DNA of 64,000 bases, taken from positions 62,001 to 126,000 of the forward strand of contig JASEFU010000004.1 of assembly GCA_030018455.1 (NCBI GenBank). Direction: 5' to 3'. The notes under the pieces are model-generated. The model was not told the DNA's origin and did not search any database. It saw only the letters and a list, made by a program, of their open reading frames with translations. A program made the position numbers and the translations under genes. The stretch is from Dehalococcoidia bacterium (GTDB lineage: Bacteria > Chloroflexota > Dehalococcoidia > DSTF01 > JALHUB01). This document shows positions 20,144-28,753 of this stretch, piece after piece. Positions within the stretch are counted from its first letter, which is position 1. Each line of letters starts with the position of its first letter.

Positions 20144-22402
20144 TCAGGCGGGGACCTCGACAAGGCGGCTGGGAAGCGGTCCCTTCCAGGAGCACTTCAG
20201 GCATCGCGCCTTGCCGCCAGCCTGCGCCGTCAGCGGGCCGGCGCACTGAGGACACTTCTCCGGCAGAGGGCGCGACCAGCTTGTGAAACGGCACGTGGGG
20301 TAGTTCGAGCAGCCGTAGAACGTCCTGCCGCGGCGCGTGCGCTTGGCGACAATGTCGCCGCCGCAGTCGGGGCAGGCGACGCCCACCTTCGCCAGCAGCC
20401 GGCGCGTCCCCTTGCACTGCGGGTAGTTGGAGCAGGCGAGAAACCGCCCGTAGCGCCCGCGGCGGATGACCATGGGGCTGCCGCAGAGGTTGCAGAACTC
20501 GTTGGGAGCTTCCTGCGCCTCTTCTTCCTCTTTCTCCAGCGGGCGGGTGTAGCGGCACTCCGGAAAGCCGCTGCACGCGAGGAAGCGCCCGAACCGCCCC
20601 CAGCGCGCGACCAGGGGACGGCCGCACTCCGGGCACGTTTCGCCGGTCTCTTCCTGCAGGGGCGGCGCCTCTGCCGCTTTCGCCAGCGCCGACTGCAGCG
20701 GCTCGAAGAAGTCGCGCACGACCGGTTGCCACTCACGCTGCCCGCCGGCGATCTCGTCGAGCTCCTCCTCCATCTCGGCGGTGAAGCCGACCTCGATGAT
20801 GTCGGAGAAGTAGCTTGTGAGGAGGTCGTTGACCACAAAGCCCAGCTCTTTCGGCTTGAGATAGCGTCCTTCCCTTTCGACATAGCCGCGCTGCTGAATG
20901 GTCGAAAGGATGGGCGCGTAGGTGCTGGGCCGCCCGATGCCGTTCTCCTCCATCGCCTTGACGAGAGTGGCCTCGGTGTAGCGAGGGGGCGGTTCGGTGA
21001 AGTGCCGCTCCGGCAGCAGGTCGAGGAGGCGGAGGACGTCGCCTTTCGTGAGCTCGGGCAGCGAGCGCTTGCCGTCGTCGTCGGCTTCGTCGCTGTACTC
21101 CTGATAGACCTGCCGGTAACCGGGGAAGCGGAGGGTGGTCTCGGAGGCGCGCAGGAGCAAAGGCTCGCCTTCTTGCGGCGCGGCCTCGATTTCCGCCGAC
21201 GTCACGTCGTAAACCGCGTCCTTCATCTGGCTGGCAAGCATCCGCCGCCAGATGAGGCTGTAGAGCCGGTGCTGGTCGCGCTTGAGGACACTCCGCAGCG
21301 ACTCGGGGTCGCGGCGCAGCGAGGTGGGCCGGATGGCCTCGTGCGCCTCCTGCGCGCCTTTTGCTTTCTTGCGGTAAACGCGCGCGGTCGGCGGCAGCGC
21401 CTCGGGCCCGAACCTCTCGGCGACGTAGGCGCGTGCCTCGTGTAGCGCCGACTCCGCGACGTGCGTCGAATCGGTGCGCATATACGTGATGAGGCCGACC
21501 TGTCCCTGGCCGGGCAGAGGCAGACCTTCGTAGAGCTGCTGCGCCAGCGCCATCGTGTGACGGGCGGAGAAGCCGAGGCGTCGCGATGCCTCCTGCTGAA
21601 GCGTGCTGGTTATGAAGGGAGGCTGGGGGCGCCGCCGCTGCTCTTTGTGATTGACGGCGCCGACGCTGTAGCGGGCGGACCGCAACGTATGCAGCAGCGC
21701 GTCTGCCTGCTCACGGGAGCCGATCTCCAGCTTCTTGCGCTTCCCGGCAGCGCCGACGAAGCGGGCGACAAACGTCTCGTCGGGCGCCGTCTCCTTCGCG
21801 AGCGTGGCGTCGATCGTCCAGTATTCTTGCGGACGGAAGCGCTCGATCTCCCGCTCGCGCTCGACGACCATGCGCAGCGCCACCGACTGCACCCGTCCCG
21901 CCGAGAGGCCGCGGCGCACCTTCTTCCAAAGCAGGGGGCTTATCTGGTAGCCGACGAGCCGGTCGAGGATGCGGCGGGCCTGCTGGGCGTCGACGAGCTT
22001 CTGATTGATGTCGCGCGGGTGGCGGAAGGCGTTCTGCACCGCCTCTTTCGTTATCTCGTGGAAGACGACGCGCCGGTGCGGCACCTTACCGAGGCCGGTC
22101 GCCTCCACGATGTGCCAGGCGATGGCCTCGCCCTCGCGGTCGGGGTCGGTGGCGAGAAAGACGGTGGCTGCCGTGGCCGCGGCCTGCTTGAGTTCGCGCA
22201 CGACCGCCTGCTTCTCGCGCGGGACGACGTAGCTGGGCTGAAAGCCCGTATCGATATCAACGCCGAGGCGCGATTTCGGGAGGTCGCGTACATGCCCGAC
22301 CGACGCCTGGATTCTGTAGTCAGAGCCGAGGAGGGCGGCGAGGGTGCGCGCCTTGGCCGGCGACTCAACTATTACGAGGTTCTTCTCTTTCTTCTTCGCC
22401 AT
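20144..22402 (-). CDS. topA: DNA topoisomerase I
   Basis: A 752-residue type IA topoisomerase that relaxes negative supercoils. The TOPRIM domain comes first (NLVIVESPAKARTLAALLG, FLATDPDREGEAIAWHI). The catalytic Tyr lies in GLITYMRTDSTHVAE. The gate domains end with ETGENGIGRPSTYAPI-like sequence (MEENGIGRPSTYAPILSTIQ). Four C-terminal zinc ribbons follow: CPECG...CSGFPEC, CNLCG...CSNYPQC, CPDCG...CSNYPTC and CPQC...CLKC. The frame reaches 22465, but the ATG at 22402 (MAKKKEKNLVIVESPAK) is the conserved start. xerD starts 28 nt after its stop. Confidence 0.97.
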   Translation of the reverse strand: MAKKKEKNLVIVESPAKARTLAALLGSDYRIQASVGHVRDLPKSRLGVDIDTGFQPSYVVPREKQAVVRELKQAAATAATVFLATDPDREGEAIAWHIVEATGLGKVPHRRVVFHEITKEAVQNAFRHPRDINQKLVDAQQARRILDRLVGYQISPLLWKKVRRGLSAGRVQSVALRMVVEREREIERFRPQEYWTIDATLAKETAPDETFVARFVGAAGKRKKLEIGSREQADALLHTLRSARYSVGAVNHKEQRRRPQPPFITSTLQQEASRRLGFSARHTMALAQQLYEGLPLPGQGQVGLITYMRTDSTHVAESALHEARAYVAERFGPEALPPTARVYRKKAKGAQEAHEAIRPTSLRRDPESLRSVLKRDQHRLYSLIWRRMLASQMKDAVYDVTSAEIEAAPQEGEPLLLRASETTLRFPGYRQVYQEYSDEADDDGKRSLPELTKGDVLRLLDLLPERHFTEPPPRYTEATLVKAMEENGIGRPSTYAPILSTIQQRGYVEREGRYLKPKELGFVVNDLLTSYFSDIIEVGFTAEMEEELDEIAGGQREWQPVVRDFFEPLQSALAKAAEAPPLQEETGETCPECGRPLVARWGRFGRFLACSGFPECRYTRPLEKEEEEAQEAPNEFCNLCGSPMVIRRGRYGRFLACSNYPQCKGTRRLLAKVGVACPDCGGDIVAKRTRRGRTFYGCSNYPTCRFTSWSRPLPEKCPQCAGPLTAQAGGKARCLKCSWKGPLPSRLVEVPA

Positions 22403-22441
22403 AACGCTCTCTATGTAAAGCTTATCATACCCGTTATGACA

Positions 22442-22461
22442 GGGCGGGCACCGGCCCGCCC
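22442..22461 (-). terminator. Hairpin between dprA and topA
   Basis: A perfect 8-bp GC stem (22442-22449 with 22454-22461) and a 4-nt loop lie 28 nt past the dprA stop. There is no uridine run after it. It may attenuate or delimit the dprA transcript before topA. A TATGAT hexamer just downstream could serve as a topA -10, but no matching -35 is seen. Confidence 0.4.
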
Positions 22462-22489
22462 ACATTATCGGTCGGGACGGGGAGAGGCA

Positions 22490-23587
22490 TCAGCGGACGC
22501 GGACGTAGCTCATCCGGCCCACCTGTCGCACCATCCCCTTCAGCTCGAGCATCGCGAGCGTGCTGCTGACGACGGCGATGGGCAGCCCAGACTCGCGCCG
22601 CACCTCGTCGATATGGCGCGGCTGCGACGATAGACGCCGCAGGAGACGCGCCTCCGTCTCGTCGGCAGGGATGAGCTCCTTCATCTCCATCTGCTGCGGC
22701 ACCATCGTCAGGTTCAGCTCCTCGAGCACGTCCTCGACGCGGCCGACGAGCTTCGCTTCGCCCTCCTGGATCAGCTTGTTGTTCCCGCGGTAGGTCGGCG
22801 CGTAGATGCTGCCGGGCACGGCGAATACCTCGCGGTTCTGCTCCAGCGCCAGGCGGGCGGTAATCATCGCGCCGCTGTTCACGTCACCCTCTACCATCAA
22901 TACGCCGAGGCTGATGCCGCTCATAATGCGGTTGCGACGGGGAAAGTAGTCGGCGCGCGGCTGCGTCCCCAGAGGATAATCGGAGACGAGGGCGCCGCGC
23001 TCAAGCACCTCCTGCGCCAGCTTGGCGTGCTCCGGCGGGTAGACGATGTCGAGGCCGCAGGCCATGACGGCGATGGTGCGGCCGCCGGCGGCGAGGGCGG
23101 CGCGATGGGCGATGGCGTCGATGCCGCGCGCGAGTCCGCTCACCACCGTGACGCGGCTTCCCGCGAGCTCGGTCGCGAACTGCTCCGCGACCTGCCGTCC
23201 GTAGGGGGTCGCGCGCCGCGTGCCGACGATGGCGACGGCCCACTCGTCGGCCGGTTGGAGCTCGCCGCGCACGTAGAGCACGGGCGGGAGGTCGTATATC
23301 TCTTTGAGCTTTGCGGGGTAGGCGTCGTCGTTCCAGGTGAGGGCGCGGACCCGTTGGCGAGTGAGCTGCTCCATCTCCTCGTCGGGCGATATCTCGCCGC
23401 GGTGAGAGAGGATGGCCGTAATTGCCTGCTGGTCGAGGCCGGCGGCGCGGAGCTCGCCCGCGGACGCCGTCCAGGCGTTCTCAAGCTTGCCGAAGTGCTT
23501 TTCGAGCAGGAGGTAACGGGCGCGTCCGATGCGGGGGACGCGTCCGAGTGCGACCCAGTACTTGAGATCGGCGTCGTCGCTCGCCAT
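22490..23587 (-). CDS. dprA: DNA-processing protein DprA
   Basis: A 365-residue protein that loads RecA onto incoming single-stranded DNA during transformation. A short N-terminal helical region (WVALGRVPRIGRARYLLLEKHFG) precedes the Rossmann-like core with VAIVGTRRATPYGRQVAEQFA and VVSGLARGIDAIAHRAALAAGGRTIAVMACGLD. ALVSDYPLGTQPRADYFPRRNRIMSG follows. The C-terminal winged helix (RLLRRLSSQPRHIDEVRRESGLPIAVVSSTLAMLELKGMV) is complete. The frame is open to 23893, but the ATG at 23587 is the family start. The presence of dprA does not show natural competence by itself. dprA-topA-xerD is a common gene order. Confidence 0.95.
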   Translation of the reverse strand: MASDDADLKYWVALGRVPRIGRARYLLLEKHFGKLENAWTASAGELRAAGLDQQAITAILSHRGEISPDEEMEQLTRQRVRALTWNDDAYPAKLKEIYDLPPVLYVRGELQPADEWAVAIVGTRRATPYGRQVAEQFATELAGSRVTVVSGLARGIDAIAHRAALAAGGRTIAVMACGLDIVYPPEHAKLAQEVLERGALVSDYPLGTQPRADYFPRRNRIMSGISLGVLMVEGDVNSGAMITARLALEQNREVFAVPGSIYAPTYRGNNKLIQEGEAKLVGRVEDVLEELNLTMVPQQMEMKELIPADETEARLLRRLSSQPRHIDEVRRESGLPIAVVSSTLAMLELKGMVRQVGRMSYVRVR

Positions 23588-23672
23588 CGGCGGGCATTCT
23601 AGCACAGAGGTTTCGCGCGGGACAACGAGATGCGACGGACGATCCGAGGCGAGTCGGGCCTGGCTGGGCCGC

Positions 23673-23700
23673 TTGACAAGAACGTGAGCGAAAGTATAAT
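23673..23700 (+). promoter_or_regulatory. Consensus sigma70 promoter upstream of lipase
   Basis: TTGACA (23673-23678) and TATAAT (23695-23700) match the consensus exactly, with a 16-nt spacer. Transcription should start near 23707, about 210 nt before the lipase ATG. It is the strongest promoter-like sequence I found in the window. Confidence 0.85.
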
Positions 23701-23706
23701 GGCGGC

Positions 23707-23918
23707 ACTGGTGGTCTTTCCCTGATATCCCCGCCGCAGCATAAGAGGGTGCGGGACGTGAAGGGTGTTCGCTGCGCCTCCCGGCCGCGGCCGTCGGTCT
23801 GCTATTTGTGCCCCGGCGGTCGCCTTCGACGCAACCCGGAGCGGGCGCCGCTGTTTGCGATCCGCCCGGCTGTTGAGCGTGGCATAACTGCACCCCGCGT
23901 TAGGAAAAGGAGTAAGTC
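23707..23918 (+). other. Long leader between promoter and lipase start
   Basis: This stretch of about 212 nt has no convincing ORF. It ends with AAAAGGAG at the right distance from the lipase ATG. It is GC-rich and can fold in places, including a GCCGCGGCC palindrome. No known riboswitch, SRP RNA, tmRNA or 6S signature was recognised, and there is no uridine-tract terminator inside. It may be a plain long 5' UTR or contain a small RNA. Confidence 0.45.
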
Positions 23919-25529
23919 ATGGGACTCTTGGCAGGCAGGCTGAAAGCGCTCGCGCTGGCCGTCATAATCGGCGTCTTTGCGTTGTTGGGGACCGCGTTGG
24001 CCTCCACGGCGCCGCAACCCGCGAACGCGGACGCGGAGTTCGTTCCCATCGTCTTCGTCCACGGCTTTGTGGGCTCGGGGGCGCAGTACCAGTCACAGGC
24101 GATGCGCTTCGCCAGCAACGGCTACCCCGCCGATCACATCAGCGCCTTCGACTACAATTCACTGGACTCGTCTCCGGAGGTCATGAGGCCGCTTCTGGAC
24201 GCCTATATCGATAGTGTGCGCACGAAATTCGACGCCGACTGCGTGCACATCGCGGCGCACTCGCTGGGCACGACGGTGATGCTGGACTACTTGAACAGCG
24301 CGCCCGAACGGGCGGCGCGGGTGTGCAAATACGTGAACCTGGATGGCCGGACCGCCGACGCGCTGCCGGGAGGCGTGCCCACGCTGGCGATCTGGGGAAT
24401 GGGAGACCCTACGCGTCAAATAGTGGGAGCGACTAACGTCTACCTGCCCAACCAGACGCATACGGAGGCCGTGACCTCACCCGAATCGTTCGCAGCGCAA
24501 TATGAGTTTCTCACCGGCCACTCGCCCACGACGTTGGATATACTGCCTGAGGCAAACGTTGAGCTGGCCGGGCGGGCGGTAAACTTCCCTCTCAACAGCG
24601 GATGGGATGGGGCCACCCTGGAAATCTGGGAGGTAGACGGCACGACCGGCGCGCGCATCGGCGGCAGCCCGCAGGCCACGTACGTGCTGGGGGCCGATGG
24701 AGCGTTCGGCCCGTTCGCGGCCGATGGCTCGAAGTACTACGAGATGGTCCTGAGGCGCGAGTACGCCATGGACCACCATTTCTATTTCCAGCGGTTCATC
24801 CGCAGCAACTACCTCATCCGCCTGCTCTCGCTGCCGCCTGATTCGCCCATCTCGGCGCAGGAGGAGCCCGGCCCGAATCATGCGACGATTGCCATTCTCA
24901 GGTACAAGGAATGGTGGGGCGACGATCCGGGCGGAGAAAACGACATCCTCGAAATCAACGGGACAAACGTCATCAACGCGGCGACATGCCCGATCTCGCA
25001 CCGTCCCATCGTGATCCACGCCTTCGACAATAATTCCGACGGCGTGACCGACCTCAGCGCGCCGGACGAGTTCTTCTTTGCGCTGCCGTTCCAGACCGGC
25101 GTGGATATCGTCATGCCCGCGACTACGCCGCCCAACGGGACGATCTGTCTGGCGAATGCGCCGCGGGGCGACGAGGGCCACATGCAGGTGGTGAACGTGC
25201 CCAACTGGGAGTCCTCGCACGACCGGATATCAGTCGAATTCACCGACTACGTGCGCGAGGGCGATCCTCCCTGCGCTCCGCCGCCGACGCCCACCGCTAC
25301 GCCGACACCGAAACCCACGGCAACGCCCGGCCCGACGCCTACGCCCCACGCGACGCCATCAGGTGTTGGCGGAACGGTCAGGCTCCCACCGGCCGGCCTC
25401 GTTGCGGACTTTGCCACGTCGAGCCAAGGTTCTGGCCCGACAGCGGGGACATGGGCGGCGCTGGCTGTGGGGTTGAGTGCCGCGTTCGCGGTGATTGGGA
25501 TCGGCGCGTTGCACTTCGGGCGGCGGTGA
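23919..25529 (+). CDS. Secreted, membrane-anchored lipase / esterase
   Basis: A 536-residue exported alpha/beta hydrolase. The signal peptide (about 1-38) is followed by the hydrolase core. Its HG oxyanion motif is FVHGFVGSG (H48), the nucleophile Ser115 lies in AAHSLGTTV, Asp163 is in GMGDPTR and His181 in NQTHTEAV. The middle and C-terminal region (about 205-440) is probably beta-rich, as in archaeal lipases with a C-terminal sandwich domain. A Pro/Thr linker (PPPTPTATPTPKPTATPGPTP) leads to a last hydrophobic helix and a Arg-Arg end, suggesting membrane anchoring outside the cell. AAGGAG precedes the ATG. The substrate is inferred from family resemblance only. Confidence 0.85.
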   Translation: MGLLAGRLKALALAVIIGVFALLGTALASTAPQPANADAEFVPIVFVHGFVGSGAQYQSQAMRFASNGYPADHISAFDYNSLDSSPEVMRPLLDAYIDSVRTKFDADCVHIAAHSLGTTVMLDYLNSAPERAARVCKYVNLDGRTADALPGGVPTLAIWGMGDPTRQIVGATNVYLPNQTHTEAVTSPESFAAQYEFLTGHSPTTLDILPEANVELAGRAVNFPLNSGWDGATLEIWEVDGTTGARIGGSPQATYVLGADGAFGPFAADGSKYYEMVLRREYAMDHHFYFQRFIRSNYLIRLLSLPPDSPISAQEEPGPNHATIAILRYKEWWGDDPGGENDILEINGTNVINAATCPISHRPIVIHAFDNNSDGVTDLSAPDEFFFALPFQTGVDIVMPATTPPNGTICLANAPRGDEGHMQVVNVPNWESSHDRISVEFTDYVREGDPPCAPPPTPTATPTPKPTATPGPTPTPHATPSGVGGTVRLPPAGLVADFATSSQGSGPTAGTWAALAVGLSAAFAVIGIGALHFGRR

Positions 25530-25548
25530 CTAAGCCAGACCAGGCCGC

Positions 25549-26844
25549 CTAACTGTGCTTCGGGTTGTTGTCGTTTGAGGGCGGCGGCTCCTCTTTCCGC
25601 ACCTGTACCTTCTTGATGCGGCGGCCCGCCACCGACAACACTTTCAGCCGCACGCCGTCGGCCTGCACCTCTTCGCCGACGATCGGTATCTTCCCCAGGT
25701 GGTGGTAGACGAAGCCGCCCACCGTGTCGAAGTCCTCGCCCTCAATTTCCAGCCCCAGCAGCTCGTTCAGGTCGTCGATGCCCACGCGGGCATCGACCAC
25801 CAGCTCGTTCTCGTCGATTTTCTCGACCGTCGGCTCCTCGCGGTCGTACTCGTCCTCGATCTCGCCCACGATCTCTTCCAGCAGGTCCTCGATGGTGACG
25901 AGGCCCGCCGTCCCGCCGTACTCGTCGACGACGATGCCCATGTGGACGCGGTTCGCGCGCATATCGGCGAGAAGCTCGTCGACCTTCTTCGACTCGGGCA
26001 CGAAGAAGGGCGGCCGCGCCAGGTCGCGCAGGTTGGGGGCGGAGCGGTCCGTGCCGCCGGAAGCGAGGAACTTCATAATGTCCTTGGCGTAGAGCACGCC
26101 GACGACGTTATCGATGGTCTCCTCGTAGAGGGGAACGCGGCTGAACCCTTTCTCCATGATGATCTGGGTCGCGTCCTCAAGGGTCGCGTCGGTGGGCACG
26201 GCCGCGATGTCTATACGGGGCACCATGATCTCATGGACGCTCGTTTCTTCCAGGTTAATGATGGCGCGGATCATGCGGCGCTCAGGCTCCTCGATGGGGC
26301 CGTTGCCCTCCTCGATCTCCATCATGCGCACGATCTCCTCGCTCTCGGAGACCTCCTCGGCCGCCTCCGGCTCCCGTCTGAGGAGTCGCATCAGCGCTCT
26401 CCCCGGCAGCCGCAACAGCCAGGCGGGGACGGCGAAGGCGACCTTCAGCGCACGCGCCAGCGGCGCCAGCCGGAGGCTCCAGCGCTCGGGGCTTGCGGTC
26501 ACGAGCAGGCGGGGGAGAGCCTGCAACAGCGCCAAGACGAGCAGCGCGCCGAAAGCGGTCACGGCGAGGGCGGCCCAGGTGTGGCCTGTCTCGCGGAGGA
26601 CCAGGAAGACGCCGATGGCGATGCTGGCGACCAGCGCGACGTCGCGGGCGACGGCCAGCGATTCGAGGACGGCGCGCCTGTCGTTCAGGTAGGCTTCGAG
26701 GGCGTCGGCCCTGCCTTTGCCGGCCGCCGAGCGGACACGCGAGCGGCTAATCGACACGACGCCGGCCTCCGCCGCCGTCACCAGCACGAGCAGCGCCAGC
26801 GCGGCGATAAGCAGCACGAGGCCGACCCATAAGTCAGCTTCCAA
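25549..26844 (-). CDS. CNNM/CorC-type protein with CBS pair
   Basis: A 431-residue membrane protein of the hemolysin C/CorC family, linked to Mg2+ or Co2+ transport and homeostasis. The N-terminal CNNM (DUF21) part has hydrophobic helices (about 5-25, 65-115). It is followed by [24 protein letters not shown] and [18 protein letters not shown] pair (about 205-330, ending [28 protein letters not shown]) and the CorC/HlyC transporter-associated domain (about 345-420) complete it. No ATG fits. TTG at 26844 has AGGAG 9-10 nt upstream and lies 2 nt after the glmU stop, so the two are probably co-transcribed. Confidence 0.9.
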   Translation of the reverse strand: MEADLWVGLVLLIAALALLVLVTAAEAGVVSISRSRVRSAAGKGRADALEAYLNDRRAVLESLAVARDVALVASIAIGVFLVLRETGHTWAALAVTAFGALLVLALLQALPRLLVTASPERWSLRLAPLARALKVAFAVPAWLLRLPGRALMRLLRREPEAAEEVSESEEIVRMMEIEEGNGPIEEPERRMIRAIINLEETSVHEIMVPRIDIAAVPTDATLEDATQIIMEKGFSRVPLYEETIDNVVGVLYAKDIMKFLASGGTDRSAPNLRDLARPPFFVPESKKVDELLADMRANRVHMGIVVDEYGGTAGLVTIEDLLEEIVGEIEDEYDREEPTVEKIDENELVVDARVGIDDLNELLGLEIEGEDFDTVGGFVYHHLGKIPIVGEEVQADGVRLKVLSVAGRRIKKVQVRKEEPPPSNDNNPKHS

Positions 26845-26846
26845 GT

Positions 26847-28208
26847 CTACTTGCTCCTGACCTTCCTGCTTATCCTCGCGGGCGCGCCCACCACGAGTTC
26901 GCCGGCGGGCACGTTCCGGTTGACGACCGAGCCCGCGCCCGTGCGGGCGTTCGCGCCCACCTTCACGGGCGCGACGAGCATCGTGTCGCTGCCGATGAAG
27001 GCGCCGTCGCCGATGACGGTGCGGCTCTTCACGCGTCCGTCGTAGTTGCAGGTGATCGTGCCCGCGCCGATATTCACACCTGCGCCCACCTCGGCGTCGC
27101 CGATGTAGCTGAAGTGGCCGATCTTGGTATTGGCGCCGATGCGCGAGTTCTTCACTTCCACGAAGTTGCCGATGTGCGCTCCCCGGCAGATATACGAGCC
27201 CGGGCGGAGGTGGCTGAACGGCCCGATATCGACATCGTCCTCAAGCGTGGCGCCTTCGACCACCGATTCGGTGACGCGGCAGCGCGCACCGAGGGCGGCG
27301 TCAACCAGGCGGCTGTTAGGGCCGACCGTGCAGTCGGGCCCGATGCGCGTGTCGCCGGCGAGAATCGTGTTGGGATAGATGATGACGTCCGTTTCTATCG
27401 CGACCCCGTCATCGATGTATGCGGTCGCGGGGTCGACGATCGTCACGCCCGCCAGCATGTGACGCTGCCGGATGCGCTCGCGCACGACGGCTTCGGCGCG
27501 GGCGAGCTGCGAGCGGTCATTTATCCCCATCGCCTCTTGCGGTTCGTCCGTTTGCACCGTTGCCACCTTCGACCTCTCAGCGATGGCCATGCCCACGAGG
27601 TCCGTCAGATAATACTCGCCGACGGCGCTTTTCGGCAGGCGGCCGAGGCGCGGCCAGAGCCATTCGCTGCGAAAACAGTAGACACCGGCGTTCACCTCGA
27701 CGTCGCTGGCGGCAAGGCTTTGCGACTCCGCTTCCTCGACGATGCGGGTGACGTGTCCCTCGTCGTCGCGGACCACGCGTCCCAGGCCGCTAGGGTCTAA
27801 CGGCCGAGCGGTGAGGAATGTCAGGTCGGCCTGCTCTTCCACGTGGCGTCGCATCAGGTTAGAGATGGTGGACGGCGTAATGAGCGGGATATCGCCGTTC
27901 AGCACGAGCACGTTTTCGGCCGCCGATGCGAGGGGTTGCGCCTGCGCGAGGGCGTGGCCGGTGCCCAATTGCTCCGCCTGGTGTGCGTAGTCGATCCCGT
28001 CGCCGAGCGCCGCTTTCACCTGGTCGGCGCCGTGCCCGACGACCACGACGCAATGCGCATCGTCGCCGGCGGCAGTGCGGGCGGCCTCGAGCACGTACCG
28101 CACCATCGGCTTGCCGGCTATCGAGTGCAGCGCCTTCGGCACCTTCGATTTCATCCGCTTGCCGAGGCCGGCGGCGAGGATGACGGTCACCCAGTTGCTG
28201 TTACGCAT
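26847..28208 (-). CDS. glmU: Bifunctional GlcNAc-1-P uridyltransferase / GlcN-1-P acetyltransferase
   Basis: A 453-residue enzyme making UDP-GlcNAc for the cell envelope. The N-terminal pyrophosphorylase domain (VILAAGLGKRMKSKVPKALHSIAGKPMV; VLNGDIPLIT) is followed by a left-handed beta helix (about 255-450) with acetyl-CoA-site motifs. These are GPFSHLRPGSYICRGAHIGNFVEVKNSRIGA, HFSYIGDAEVGAGVNIGAGTITCNYDG and GAFIGSDTMLVAPV. All hallmarks are intact. It is the first gene of a two-gene unit with the CorC-type gene. glmS, two steps earlier in the pathway, is elsewhere in the window. Confidence 0.97.
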   Translation of the reverse strand: MRNSNWVTVILAAGLGKRMKSKVPKALHSIAGKPMVRYVLEAARTAAGDDAHCVVVVGHGADQVKAALGDGIDYAHQAEQLGTGHALAQAQPLASAAENVLVLNGDIPLITPSTISNLMRRHVEEQADLTFLTARPLDPSGLGRVVRDDEGHVTRIVEEAESQSLAASDVEVNAGVYCFRSEWLWPRLGRLPKSAVGEYYLTDLVGMAIAERSKVATVQTDEPQEAMGINDRSQLARAEAVVRERIRQRHMLAGVTIVDPATAYIDDGVAIETDVIIYPNTILAGDTRIGPDCTVGPNSRLVDAALGARCRVTESVVEGATLEDDVDIGPFSHLRPGSYICRGAHIGNFVEVKNSRIGANTKIGHFSYIGDAEVGAGVNIGAGTITCNYDGRVKSRTVIGDGAFIGSDTMLVAPVKVGANARTGAGSVVNRNVPAGELVVGAPARISRKVRSK

Positions 28209-28753
28209 TTCAAAACGTAAGGCGACGAAGACCGACGCCGGACAGCCTTCATCGCCTCCTACTCCTGATGTGCAGTGGGGGCAAGAAAAAAGCGGTCGCC
28301 GACCATGTCTTCGACACGTCGTACCGCCGATGTTGCGACGGCATCGGCCCGTTTATGAGTGCCGTCGCCGCCTTCAGATGGGTCGTCTTCGTTCACGGAA
28401 GGGATAGGCTCCCTCTTCGCCGGAAGTCCTCCGGCCGGACGCCCTCCGACTCTTGTCTCAGGGAACATCCATCTAAGAATAGTATCGACGCGCGTACCGG
28501 CCTGTCAAGTGGCGGCGCCTTCTCCGCAAGCGCGATCAGGCGGCGGCCGTCGAGCGAAAGCTCCTGTGGATCGAAATCGCCCCACAGGCGCCGCCGGTGC
28601 CTCCGCTCGCGAGGTGGCATACAGCGGAGGGCTGTCAGTAATTGACACCCCCGCGACGCGGCCAATACAATTCGCGCAAAGCTGCGCCTCATTGCGGGTA
28701 GGAGCTGTCGAATAGTGTCAGGGCGTCGATATCTGTTAGACTTGTAGATCGAT
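28209..28753 (+). other. Intergenic region between glmU and alaS
   Basis: This is 545 nt between divergent genes. It holds the alaS promoter near its right end. A possible 75-codon minus-strand ORF (28393-28620, starting MPPRERRHRRRLWGDFDPQEL) has no SD sequence or recognised domain, and I do not call it a gene. On the minus strand a short T6 run (around 28285-28290) follows a weak hairpin. No RNA gene signature was recognised. Confidence 0.5.
28642..28671 (+). promoter_or_regulatory. Sigma70-type promoter for alaS operon
   Basis: TTGACA (28642-28647) and TACAAT (28666-28671) are separated by 18 nt. The start of transcription would be near 28678, giving a leader of about 75 nt. It probably drives alaS and the genes behind it. 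Confidence 0.75.

Noticed and set aside
21461-22633. 390-codon plus-strand ORF over topA
   Set aside because: It is antisense to topA, whose motifs and zinc ribbons are all intact.
28393-28620. Possible 75-codon minus-strand gene between glmU and alaS
   Set aside because: It has no SD sequence, no recognised domain and sits against a good opposite-strand promoter. It is left as a weak possibility.
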